Assembly (NCBI GenBank): GCA_918797485.1
Contig: CAKKNE010000001.1
Coordinates: 248,001-312,000, forward strand
DNA: 64,000 bases
DNA from: Pelagomonas calceolata
Taxonomy: Eukaryota > Sar > Pelagophyceae > Pelagomonadales > Pelagomonadaceae
Direction: 5' to 3'
Shown here: positions 10,701 through 23,753 of the stretch, in pieces
Numbering within the stretch: the first letter of the stretch is position 1
Layout: each line of letters opens with the position of its first letter
Notes under the pieces: generated by a model
Databases searched by the model: none
The model's input: only the letters and a program-made list of their open reading frames with translations
Told to the model about the DNA's origin: nothing
Made by a program: the position numbers and the translations under genes

Positions 10701-11456
10701 CCCCTCAGGCGTTGGTTTCCGTTGCGACCGGGCGCGTTTGCAGGCAGCCTTATGGCTGGACCAGTGATGGCGCTGGCACACTTGGCTGCAGTAAGGGACC
10801 TCACCGCAACCGGCGCACTTCTTCATCGAACGGCGCCAGACCTGTCCGCAGGCGGCGCAGGTACGTAGCTTTCGGCTCGCGCTTACCACCCCATCTAGCA
10901 TGAACGGTTGGTTTTTCAGCAACGGAAACCGCATCAGCATGACGGGAGGCGACGCCTCGTCGGGGAGCATGAAGACATATTCGCCCTCGGATAGTTGCAT
11001 CATGGCTCCGGACTCGCAGGGAAGCAAAACGTGACCACTCAGCGCGTAGACGTTCACGAGCGGCTCGCCTTTTGTTTTTCCCTTCTGCTCCACCTGCGTA
11101 ATTAGGGCAAAGAAGGTGCACGTCGTGTCAAAGTAAGTCGTGACGACCCGTGTGTTGCTCGTTTGCCCGAGGAGCAACTCAGTGGCGCCGGCGACGGCTT
11201 GCGGGTCCACCGGAAAGTTTTTCTGGGCGTGTTGCCGCATCCAGTCGTCGATGGGGCGCCACGCGCGCTGCTCTGTCGTCCTTCTCTTCATTGTGGCGAA
11301 TGTGCAGGCTTCAGCCTGGCCTTTGGGGTCGTGGAGGAGCTTTTTGCCGTCGTGCAGCGAGCCGAGCCCGCCGTACGTGTGCGTAGACCAATCGGTAGTT
11401 TCTCGTTTTGCTGTCGCCTCCGTCGTCTCCTGCGCCTCCTTCGTCTCTTCCGCCAT
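10689..11456 (-). CDS. MYND zinc-finger protein
   Basis: 255 residues from the ATG at 11456; the open frame extends further upstream but without ATG. Residues 1-25 are Glu/Thr-rich. The centre (about 60-190) is an unrecognised alpha/beta region. The C-terminus is a MYND finger: CAACGQ...CAGCGEVPYCSQVCQ followed by HHWSSHKAAC, i.e. the full Cys/His set. MYND fingers bind Pro-rich partner peptides; no SET domain accompanies it, so a methyltransferase role is not supported. Convergent with the secreted-protein gene. Confidence 0.75.
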   Translation of the reverse strand: MAEETKEAQETTEATAKRETTDWSTHTYGGLGSLHDGKKLLHDPKGQAEACTFATMKRRTTEQRAWRPIDDWMRQHAQKNFPVDPQAVAGATELLLGQTSNTRVVTTYFDTTCTFFALITQVEQKGKTKGEPLVNVYALSGHVLLPCESGAMMQLSEGEYVFMLPDEASPPVMLMRFPLLKNQPFMLDGVVSASRKLRTCAACGQVWRRSMKKCAGCGEVPYCSQVCQRHHWSSHKAACKRARSQRKPTPEGGTK

Positions 11457-11648
11457 TGGTAGCGATGCGCAAGCGGGACCGCCGGAGAGCACCGACGATC
11501 CCACAGCCACTGCGAGGTCAGTCGGTGGGCTGCCTGCCTCAAATACCACGCGATCGTATTGGTACACCAATGGGACTTCTAGAGACGCCCGTAGCTTGAC
11601 GGCTGCGGATTTTTTAGGCCCGGGGCAGCCCCCGCAATAAAAGCGCAC

Positions 11649-11670
11649 CTAGCGGCCTGTAACACACTAG
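11649..11670. promoter_or_regulatory. CTAG promoter motif, forward orientation
   Basis: CTAGCGGCCTGTAAC followed by ACACTAG. It lies between divergent genes, 89 bp upstream of ATG 11759 and 193 bp upstream of ATG 11456. Confidence 0.65.
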
Positions 11671-11758
11671 GAATCTAGGCTGCCCGCAAAACGCCGCCAG
11701 CGCTGCCCGCCGGCCTCTGCAGCACACGCAGAAGGCAGCACAAGCTGCCCCACGAACG

Positions 11759-12562
11759 ATGCGCACGCTCTGGCTCTGCCTCCTGCTGCTCTCCGCGAGT
11801 GCCAAGCGCAAGAAACGCAAGACAAGAAAGCAAGCTCGAAGAGATTTGGTCGGCGAGTTCGAGAAGGTGCTGCGAGGCGAGTCCGTCGACTCCCACGTGA
11901 CCTACGAGGACTTTCGGGGCCAGGAGAAGACGATGCCGGTGCGGCAGATGGCCGAGACGCTGGCCGATCAAAATCTCAATCCCCCCTTCGATAAGGATCA
12001 AGATGGTAGATTACGGTCGAAAATTAATGAGGGGAGCGGGAGTATTGATGAATTGGAGGGCGATGTCAAGAGGCACGCGCACCTCGCGCGGGCGGCTCAC
12101 CAAAAGCTGAAAGCTCTCGGGTATAATGTCGGGAGATTGACGGGCGCGAGGAGCTGGGCCCCCGACCGGAACTCGACGGGCGATGGCGAGGGAGTTGAGG
12201 GGAGAGACCCGAACGCCGTTGCGGCTTCTGACGCAAAGAAGCGGGGCCGACTCTGCGAGACGGTGCGGTTGCTGCTGAAAACAAGAGATCTAAAAAATAG
12301 CTCGCTGAAGGGCGCCGTCGCCGTGCGCCTCTCGGAATACTACGGCGTCGCGGTATTGAGAGCGGCCTGGGAGGTCGAGGACGGCCGGCGCGTGAGGGAA
12401 CTGCAAGTCCCGCCGGACGCGAAGAAGCAGCTCCACTACCTCGTGCTGCGGCGGTTCGCGTTTGAATTGGCGGGGCGGTTGCGCTTGGACCGGTGGCCCC
12501 GCTACGTGGTGCTGGCGCTGCCGACGGTCGCGGCGCTGGTCGCGACGCGTAGTAGGTATTAA
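11759..12562 (+). CDS. Secretory-pathway protein with C-terminal membrane anchor, unknown function
   Basis: 267 residues. N-terminal signal peptide (MRTLWLCLLLLSASA), then a basic stretch (KRKKRKTRKQARRD) and a Lys/Glu-rich region with one EF-hand-like loop (DKDQDGRL, about residues 78-85). A Lys-rich helical half follows. A hydrophobic segment (YVVLALPTVAALVAT) sits at the C-terminus just before RSRY. The topology suggests an ER/Golgi or plastid-ER lumenal protein held by a C-terminal helix. No family recognised. Intronless. Confidence 0.6.
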   Translation: MRTLWLCLLLLSASAKRKKRKTRKQARRDLVGEFEKVLRGESVDSHVTYEDFRGQEKTMPVRQMAETLADQNLNPPFDKDQDGRLRSKINEGSGSIDELEGDVKRHAHLARAAHQKLKALGYNVGRLTGARSWAPDRNSTGDGEGVEGRDPNAVAASDAKKRGRLCETVRLLLKTRDLKNSSLKGAVAVRLSEYYGVAVLRAAWEVEDGRRVRELQVPPDAKKQLHYLVLRRFAFELAGRLRLDRWPRYVVLALPTVAALVATRSRY

Positions 12563-12573
12563 GTATGTGTTTG

Positions 12574-14521
12574 TTAGTGGCGCTCGCGCTTGACGGCCGG
12601 CGCGGCGCGCTGGCGCTTCGCCGGCGGCTCCGGGTCCGGCTTGACGTCGACGTCGTCCTCGCTCTCGGAACCGCTCTGGATCTCGATGACGTCGTGGTGC
12701 CGCGCGACCGAGTCGAACGCGACGCCTCCGAGATGCGCGATGGCGTAGCCGTTGATCAGGACCCGGCGGCCGTTCCGCGGCTCCACCCTGACCACGCGGA
12801 GCTGCTTCTTCTTCCCGGTGACGCACAGGAGGAAGACGCGCACGCCGAACGCGTTCGCGAACCTGTGTGGAAATCAAATTTCGGGCGCCCCGCGCCATCG
12901 ATGCGATAACCTAACTCACTGGTTGATTTCCACACCGTCGCGAACGCTTGGACGAGCAGCGCCGTCTGCTGCTCGGCGACGTGGGCGCCGCGCCGCGACC
13001 GCGGGCCGCCACCGCCTAAGCGCCACGACGACCGCGGGATCTCCTCCTGCGCGCCGCCCGGCGGCTTCACGACCACCACGCGCGCGTCGCCGCCCTGGAC
13101 CGAGCACTCGACGACGCCCGAGCCGTCTTCCTTGGAGACGTCCACAAGATCACCCGCTTCGAGCGGCGGCGGCCGCGCCGCCGACGCCGCGCCGTCGTCG
13201 TAGCGCTGGCCCGCCGCCGCGTGGCCGTCGTTCGCGCTGCGGCACCGCTCGAAGTGGTCGCGCCACTCGCCCGCGTAGGGCAAAGGCGCGTCCGTCGGCC
13301 GGTAGAGGGCCCCGTACTGCTCCTCGAAGTCCACGGGCGCGCCGCTGCAGTAGTCTTCCTGTGAGAATCGACCAATGAGCCACGTCGCGTCGCTGGCGTG
13401 ATTTCGGCTCTGGTTCCGACCACCACCCTTAGCTCTGTGGCCACGGCGTGCTCCACATATCTGGAGAGCTGGTGCGTGCCGCAGAGCTGGTGGCTCAGCG
13501 CATCGAAAAGCGACCGCGGCTCGCCGACGAGCTTAAATCCTTCTCCCCGCAGCGCCTTGTCGAGCCTTCCGGAGTCGGGGACAGCCTTGGGCGCGCCCGG
13601 CCCGGCGAGCGGCGACAGCTTCGACGAGAACAGATAAGTCGGAGGCTCCGAGATCGCAAAGCCCGCCCGCAGGTGGCGGCGCAGGTCGCGCGACGACTGC
13701 CTTGCGTCCTCGATCAAAGCCGTCTCGCGGTCGAGCCAGGCCTTGGGCGTCGTCTTCGCGATGTGGAGCGCCTCGATGGCCGCGTAGCGAAAGCTGAAAG
13801 TGGCGAAGCAGTCGCGTGACACGCGCGGCGTGCGCATAGCGCCGTACTCGGAAGAGTTCGCCGCCGTCGCGATGGCATCTCCATAAGAAGTCCCCAGCCC
13901 GAAGATGTCCTTCTTCGTCGCACCCGTGGCCTGGGCGTCCTCGCCGCGCGCGCTGCCCGGGGCGGCAGCCATGAGCTTCTTGTCGCCGAGGTCCTCGATG
14001 ACCCGCGCGACCACATCGATGCGCCCGGCCTGGGACGCGGCGCCGAAGTCGCGCGTCGCGGGGCCGCCCTCTTCCACTTGTCGCAGCTGGGCGAAGCGCA
14101 TCGGCCGCACGGCGTTCGTGGCGATCGACGCCGTCGTCGCGCCGACGTAATCGCCCTCGATGCGAGCCGTCCACATGTAGCGCTCGTCGGGGCCGTAGGG
14201 GCCCGTCTGTTCGTCGCGCACCGCGTGCTGGCCAAAGAGCGACAGTGAATCGATCTTCCGGCCGTCGACGAACGTGTCCACACACAAATGGTGGCGCGTG
14301 GCGTTGACCACGACGACCTCGAAGCGCGTGCCGGCCGTCGTCGCGACGAGGCACTTGCGTTGCGCGCAGGCCGCCGCCGCCTCGGGGCTGACTTGGCCGT
14401 TCGTCGCCGCGGTACGCAGGAAGGCCCAGTCCCGCGGCGTGGTGTCGGGGTCCGACAGCTCCGGGACCGCTCGACCGTCGACGAGGACGTGGGCGCTGAG
14501 GCCTCGCGCGTCGACGGGCAT
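12574..14521 (-). CDS. OTU-like (ovarian tumour) domain protein, apparent catalytic Cys replaced by Ser
   Basis: ATG at 14521 (MPVDARGLSAHVLV...); frame upstream of it lacks ATG. The N-terminal ~330 residues are unrecognised, with a beta-rich start. Then comes an OTU-type core: GEPRSLFDALSHQLCGTHQL aligns with the family's DG(N)CLFRALSxQL box, with Ser where the nucleophile Cys is expected. Near the C-terminus GGVAFDSVARHHDVIEI resembles the catalytic His strand (HYxxV/I). A basic/acidic tail (KPDPEPPAKRQR) follows and may be an NLS. Introns: one at ~13434-13368 (TTCTCACAG acceptor) and a TIR introner at 12863-12945 whose removal restores VQAFANAFGVRVF. Whether it is a pseudo-deubiquitinase is inference. 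Confidence 0.6.
12863..12937 (-). mobile_element. Short TIR introner (B family), 75 bp, exact 8-bp target duplication
   Basis: On the plus strand the element runs CTGTGTGGAAATCAA to TTGATTTCCACACCG. It is flanked by identical TCGCGAAC octamers at 12855-12862 and 12938-12945. In the gene's sense (minus) the duplicate reads GTTCGCGA, supplying the donor GT; the acceptor is the element's CACACAG. The intron is thus 12945-12863 (83 bp) and excision restores the pre-insertion codons. Confidence 0.9.
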
Positions 14522-14959
14522 TTTCCTGAATTTTATGCTGAATGTAGCTAAAGAGCCTTCTAGCAAATATATTGCTTCCGAGACGAGATCGTAGCCTGCA
14601 GTCGGGGCCCGGAGATGGCTGAAAAAAGCTGGTAGGAGGTTTCACTACTGTGCAGCCACCCAACGATTGAAAGCGCTGGTTCTGGGGCACGAGTGCGATA
14701 TTTGCGAAGGTGGGCTATCCACGGAATGGACAGAGCCCACCGCTTTGCCCTGTTTTTGGCTTTCCGGGACCTAGGCGCTAGCGGCATGTAAGACACTAGC
14801 AATTCCGAGCTTCACTCACTTGACGCCCGGAGGACGGCCCAGACAGACGCTAGACGTGTGCAGGGGCGTTTCATATAGCGGCACACAGCCCCCGCCCACG
14901 CCGCCGACGCCTGCGCGCCATCGCTGCGCCGGCACACCAAACGCAGAGAGGCCGCAGCG
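14522..14959. promoter_or_regulatory. Divergent intergenic region with a CTAG motif (14778-14799)
   Basis: 438 bp between the OTU-like and Trm61 starts. A canonical motif, CTAGCGGCATGTAAG then ACACTAG, lies 161 bp from the Trm61 ATG and 257 bp from the OTU ATG. No other feature seen. Confidence 0.6.
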
Positions 14960-16165
14960 ATGGACCGCGGCGGCCGCTCTGGGGGCGAGCGCCAGGACCC
15001 TTTACCCGCCGCCTTCTTGGAAGTGTACACGAAGCACGGTCCCAAGCCCTACGCCGAGGGCGAAAAAGTACCGGTATATAACAAAGGGATATTTCGCAAC
15101 CCCCAGGACGGCCCCATGAAAAGTGGAGATTTAGTCATATTATACTTCGAGGACGAGTCCATGGACTATCTTTATTTGCGGCCCGAGAATTTCGCGAAAC
15201 ACAGCGGCAAATTTGGGGATTTTGATCATCGGGATTTCGTCGGAAAGGAATTTGGAGAGAAGATCTTCTCGAGGACGAATAAGGTGGGACGGAGGGGCAA
15301 GCAGTCGTCGGAAAAGGGCTGGCTGTACGCCCTGTGCCCGACGCCCGAGCTCTGGACCGAAGTCTTACCTCATAGAACGCAGATCGTCCAGACGAGCGAC
15401 CAGGCCGTCATCTGCTTCCAGCTGTCGTTGTGGGACGGGAAAATAGTGATAGAAGCAGGTACGGGCTCCGGAGCCATGACGACGGCGATGGCGAGGTGTG
15501 TCATGCCGCGCGGGTCGGTGCGGACGTTCGAATTTAATGAAGTGCGAGCGCAGAAAGCTCGGGACGAGTTCGAGATGAACGGCTTGACGGAGCCGCTCGT
15601 CGTGCCGCGCTATAGGGATGTTTGTGGGGAAGGCTTCGGGATGAGCAGGGAGGCGGACGCGATTTTTCTGGATTTGCCGGAGCCGTGGCTCGCGGTCGAC
15701 CATGCGATCGAGGCCTGTAAACACGGTGCTCGGTTCTGCTCCTACAGTCCTTGTATTGAACAAGTGCAAAAAACAGTTGATAAGTTACGAGAACGCCACT
15801 GCGACCACATCAAGACGATCGAGGTCCGCGAGCGCGAGTTCGAGGTCGTTAAAAATGAGATGGCCGAGGTCGTGGCGCCGCCGCAGCGCGTCGTCGAGGG
15901 CGCCAAGGCGCGTAAGGTCGACGACGACCAAGGCATGTGGCCGCTGCCGCCCTACATGGCCGTGCCTTACCCCGAGCAGCGGGGCCACACGGCCTACCTG
16001 ACCTTCTGCACCCTGCCCTATTCGTGGGGCTACGACGAGCGGGCGCCGTATTTGGACGGGCGCCCGCTGCCGGACCTTTCCGAGTACCCCGAGGGCATGT
16101 ACCCTACGGAAGGGGACGACGAGGAGATGGCGCCGGTCGGGCCGCCGGTCCCGCCGCCGCCGTAA
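14960..16165 (+). CDS. TRM61: tRNA (adenine-58-N1)-methyltransferase catalytic subunit
   Basis: 401 residues, a normal family length. An N-terminal beta-rich domain (GDLVILYFEDESMDYLYL) precedes a class I SAM-dependent Rossmann domain: motif I EAGTGSGAMTTAMAR near residues 166-180, the acidic strand RTFEFNEVRAQKARDEF after it, and the catalytic-region IFLDLPEPW near 235-243. The C-terminal SYSPCIEQVQKTVDKLRE matches Trm61/GCD14. The enzyme makes m1A58 in the tRNA T-loop together with Trm6, in the nucleus. The C-terminus is Pro/Asp-rich. No introns. Confidence 0.92.
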   Translation: MDRGGRSGGERQDPLPAAFLEVYTKHGPKPYAEGEKVPVYNKGIFRNPQDGPMKSGDLVILYFEDESMDYLYLRPENFAKHSGKFGDFDHRDFVGKEFGEKIFSRTNKVGRRGKQSSEKGWLYALCPTPELWTEVLPHRTQIVQTSDQAVICFQLSLWDGKIVIEAGTGSGAMTTAMARCVMPRGSVRTFEFNEVRAQKARDEFEMNGLTEPLVVPRYRDVCGEGFGMSREADAIFLDLPEPWLAVDHAIEACKHGARFCSYSPCIEQVQKTVDKLRERHCDHIKTIEVREREFEVVKNEMAEVVAPPQRVVEGAKARKVDDDQGMWPLPPYMAVPYPEQRGHTAYLTFCTLPYSWGYDERAPYLDGRPLPDLSEYPEGMYPTEGDDEEMAPVGPPVPPPP

Positions 16166-16229
16166 CTGAATGTGTTAGCTTACTTCCTTGGGAGGGCCTC
16201 CCCGGGTTCGTACGCCGCCGCCGCGGCGC

Positions 16230-20380
<4,151 letters not shown>

Positions 20381-20863
20381 TTCTTTAGCGCTGTCCTATC
20401 TCCGGCGCTCTACGCTGGCTGCTCCACTTTCAGCACACAGGCTCCATTTGACCTCACTGGCTGCCCTTTGTTTGCAAGGCGTGGGGGCTGCTCAACAACA
20501 ACACTGTAGAATTGAACGCCCGTTCAGTGGTTGTAATGCACGCTGTAGAATTGAATCCTGGACTTGTACTCGCAGCGCACAGCAGCGCGTTTGGGAGCGG
20601 CCCACACAGACACTTTACAAAAAACCGCAGCGCTGCGAGATAGCGCTGCGCCTTTGAGCGTACGCTTCCCCAAGCGCCAAACTGGACCTCGTCGGCACCG
20701 GAGCCTTCTCCTCAGATTTCGATAAAACCCGTGCGCGCTCTCCAAACGTGATCGCGCCGTGCGCTCCTTTGCCGCCGTGCACAGGTGGTGCAGTTACACG
20801 CAGGGCTGTCGCAAAGCAGCTGCCAATTCATATCTACCACTCCTCGCTGCAACAAACGCAGCA
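20381..20863. promoter_or_regulatory. Divergent intergenic region with small direct repeat
   Basis: 483 bp between head-to-head starts. Contains CTGTAGAATTGAA twice (about 20503 and 20541) around the palindrome GAACGCCCGTTC. No CTAG motif copy seen here, and no gene. Confidence 0.4.
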
Positions 20864-21720
20864 ATGGACCTCATCACCGTCCACGGCCGCCACCCGCAGG
20901 ACTGCACCGAGGATGACTGCCTGCGCTCGGGCTGGACGCTGCCGGAGTTCGTCGCGCAGTGCGCCCTCTGGGCCCTCGCATCATTAATCTACACGTTCAT
21001 CTGCTCGAGACTATTGCCGACGCGGGACTTCAATGGATCCCCGCTCTACAACTGGCTGAGCTGCCTGCCGGTGCAACTCGTCGCGTTTCCCGCCGTGGCG
21101 GCGTGGTGCGTCGCGGCGTACGACGGCAGCTTTATCGAATGGCTCTCGGCGCCCTGGGATAAGCTAGCAGCCACCCCTGAGCGGATCTTCCTCCTCCTCA
21201 TCTACGCGTACATGTTCAAGGACCTGGGCCTCTACCTGCTCGACGCGAGGATGGACGCCATGTACTGGGCGCACCACCTCGGGTGCTGGGTGATCATCCT
21301 TCAATTCTTCTTCACGACTGCCCCCGGCATCTTCATCTTCGGGCGGCGTCGCCATGGAGTTCGGGCGGCGCGGCGCAGACGATTCACTTACTGTACCCGG
21401 ACAACGGTCCGTTGGACTTCATACATGTTGCGACGATGACGCTGTCTCACGTGCCTTGCGGTGTGCGTGAGCCTTCACGCCGTCGAGCTGACGCGGTTCT
21501 GGGGGCGCCGTCGCGTGATGGCGAGGGTGTCCACGGGTCGTATGCTGCACCTCAGCGATCTACTACGCGACGATCCCGCCGACGCCGCTCTGGGCGCGCC
21601 TGATCATCATGCTCCTCGTCTTCAAGCTCGCAGGCGCGCCAGAGCAACGCCCATGCACCTCCACGGGCTCTATCTGGAGAGGCGGGCGAAGCGGTTGGGT
21701 CCCAGACATGCAGCGTCGGC
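20864..21720 (+). CDS. TLC-domain-like multi-pass membrane protein
   Basis: Starts MDLITVHGRHPQDC at ATG 20864. At least five hydrophobic segments are visible, with a conserved-looking pair KDLGLYLLDARMDAMYWAHH, the Asp/His-His pattern of TLC (TRAM/LAG1/CLN8) proteins that act in ER lipid or ceramide metabolism. Two single-G runs (near 21342 and 21365) each shift the frame; reading through gives IFIFGGVAMEFGGAAQTIHL. An intron 21461-21555 joins SHVPC to IYYATIPPTPLW. The 3' end is not resolved and overlaps the 3' end of the minus-strand MYND gene; MHLHGLYLERRAKR in another frame may be the tail. Confidence 0.55.
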
Positions 21721-22835
21721 GTCACGCGGTTCGCGGCCGGCGCCGCGCAGGCCTCCTTGTGCGCGGGCCACGCGCTCCGCTGGCACTCCTCGGAGCAGTA
21801 GTACGCCTCGCGGCAGCGCCCGCAGCGCCGCTTGCAGTTGCCCGCGCCGCAGACGTCGCAGGACTGGTCGTCGGCGAGCGACGGCGGCACGGCCGCCGAC
21901 GCCCGCCCGCCCGTCGCCGCGTCCAGGACCGGGTCCGCGCCCGACGCGCGGCGGCACTCGCGCTCGAGCGCCCGCACGGCCTTGGAGAAGTCGCCCTTGG
22001 CGGCGGCCAGGGCGCGCTTCGCGGCGGCCGGCTCGTAGCCCATGTGGCCGAGCGTCGTGAGCGCGTCGGGCGCCTCGCGCCGCAGGTCCGGCGGCGCGGG
22101 CGGCTCGTCGTCCTCCGCCTCCGCCTCCGCCGCCGTCGGCGCGAAGTCGAGGACCTCGAGGCCGCCGAGCGCCGGGAGATGCGTGGAGAGCGCCGGCCGC
22201 GGCGGAGGGGAGTAGGGAACTGATTCGCGCCGCTCGGCCAGCGCGAATAACGTCGGTGCGCCGCACCACGGCGCGCAGGCGTCCTCCCCAAGGCCGGAGA
22301 CGGCGAGGCGCGGCGCGACGGCCTTCTGAGACGGAAACCACGGCGGCACGGCTTCGTCGCCGGTCCCCACCGTCAGCGCGCCGTCCGCGACCTTCGCGCA
22401 GAGCTGCACCTCGCGCGGCCCGAAGGGCTCCCGGACTAACTCCCGCCGATCCGTCCTCCCGAAGTCGTGGGCGAAGAGGCGCTTGACGAAGCTTCGCCCG
22501 GTGCGCTGCGGCGCGGCGACTCGGGCGGGCGCGCCCAGGTCGAGGACGCGCTGGCAGTCGCGCCGCGCCGCGCTCACGAGGGCGTGGGCCAGGTCCCGCG
22601 GCGCCCGCGCGCCCGCGGCCAGGAGCAGCAGCCCCAAGATACTGTACGAGGGCGCCACGAAAATTTGGTTCCCCCCCACGTCCTCGGAGAGCCAGGCGTC
22701 GGCGTGGCAACTGGCCACGAGGGCCGCGAGCTTCGGTTCCACGTCGACGGGCCGCAGGCGCGTCCACCACGTCCATAGGTCGTCGTAGTAGGCGAGGCTC
22801 CGCGGCGGCAGCAGCGAAGCCGTCGTCCTCGCCAT
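21552..22835 (-). CDS. MYND zinc-finger protein with UBA-like helix bundle
   Basis: Reads from ATG 22835 (MARTTASLLPPRSLAYYDD) for 427 codons; a coding-looking frame with ATG at 22914 (MVVHDYNWILGSEAALDC) may be the true N-terminus if a one-base frame break near 22815 is an error. The centre is unrecognised. Residues ~262-295 (TTLGHMGYEPAAAKRALAAA) look like a UBA domain. Then a MYND finger CDVCGAGNCKRRCGRCREAY with YCSEECQRSAWPAHKEAC. The C-terminal ~60 residues are low-complexity and acidic/basic. Convergent with, and overlapping, the TLC-like gene. Confidence 0.65.
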   Translation of the reverse strand: MARTTASLLPPRSLAYYDDLWTWWTRLRPVDVEPKLAALVASCHADAWLSEDVGGNQIFVAPSYSILGLLLLAAGARAPRDLAHALVSAARRDCQRVLDLGAPARVAAPQRTGRSFVKRLFAHDFGRTDRRELVREPFGPREVQLCAKVADGALTVGTGDEAVPPWFPSQKAVAPRLAVSGLGEDACAPWCGAPTLFALAERRESVPYSPPPRPALSTHLPALGGLEVLDFAPTAAEAEAEDDEPPAPPDLRREAPDALTTLGHMGYEPAAAKRALAAAKGDFSKAVRALERECRRASGADPVLDAATGGRASAAVPPSLADDQSCDVCGAGNCKRRCGRCREAYYCSEECQRSAWPAHKEACAAPAANRVTPTLHVWDPTASPASPDRARGGAWALLWRACELEDEEHDDQARPERRRRDRRVVDR

Positions 22836-23092
22836 AAATGATCGTGAGGCACTTGGCGACGCAGTCCAGGGCCGCCTCGCTTCCTAAAATCCAGTTGTAG
22901 TCGTGGACGACCATCGCTTTTTTGGCGCTTTTGGCGCTTTGGCGCGGGCAGGGCTGTGCTCAGATATCAGATATAGTTGCCCGCGCGGCCGCTCGATGGC
23001 GTCTGGCGGCTGGCGACAGTCTAGTGTGCGCCCGGCTGCCGCGAAACTGCAACTTTTGCCGGCTTTTGAGCTAAACCACGTCGCGCGCGGAG

Positions 23093-23114
23093 CTAGCGGC
23101 TTGTAACACACTAG
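23093..23114. promoter_or_regulatory. CTAG promoter motif, forward orientation
   Basis: CTAGCGGCTTGTAAC then ACACTAG in a divergent spacer of 341-420 bp; 142 bp upstream of ATG 23256. Confidence 0.62.
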
Positions 23115-23255
23115 GAAAATAATTAAAGCTGCTCTCCCGCGGCTCAGGAGGCTCGATTTGTCCTCCCGGAGGCTGCACGACCGACGCAGTGTCGCCACCC
23201 ATCGCTCCGGCTCCGGTGCGGCAGCTTGCGATACAGCGGGCAGCCCGAACCTGTC

Positions 23256-23721
23256 ATGCGAAGAATCGCCTGGCTCCTCGCCCTGCGGGCAGCGGGCGCC
23301 CAGGACCACCCCTGCGATCTCACGCCGGCCACCGTCGCGCGCATCAACGACTGGATTTTGAACGGGAACGACCCGGGCAACAACGCCTTCGAAGCGTTAC
23401 ATTGCGCGCCGTCACGACCGTAGGCACGGCCGCCGGCGGCCTCGGCGGCGGCGCGGCCGGCGCGTTGCTAGGCGGAGGGCGTCGGCGCGCGTCGCGACGG
23501 CGCTCTGCGGCAATGGGACGACGGCGTGCCACGGCGTGACCGAGGGGGCGACGCGCCTCGTGGGCGGCCTGCTCGGCTACGTGATCGGCGCGGCGACGGG
23601 CGCCGAGGCGTCGCACCGGTATTTCGGGCGGGGCTCGTTCTTCGGGTCGCCGTCGCGCACCGCGGCTATTCGCGAGTGCGCGGAATTGTTCGGTGTGGAG
23701 GAGACCGGCATTTGCCGGTGA
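23256..23721 (+). CDS. Small secreted or membrane protein with glycine-zipper segments
   Basis: Signal peptide MRRIAWLLALRAAGAQD, then a Cys-containing lead (CDLTPATVARINDWILNG). Two Gly/Ala-rich hydrophobic stretches (GTAAGGLGGGAAGALLGG; VGGLLGYVIGAATGAEA) resemble glycine-zipper membrane segments. A C-terminal AAIRECAELFGVEETGICR ends at TGA 23719-23721. Coding potential moves between frames near 23400 and at a GGG near 23475, so the model needs two one-base corrections or short introns. Unknown function. Confidence 0.45.
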
Positions 23722-23753
23722 TCGACCGGGCCTACAAGGCCCGAACCCCGCGA

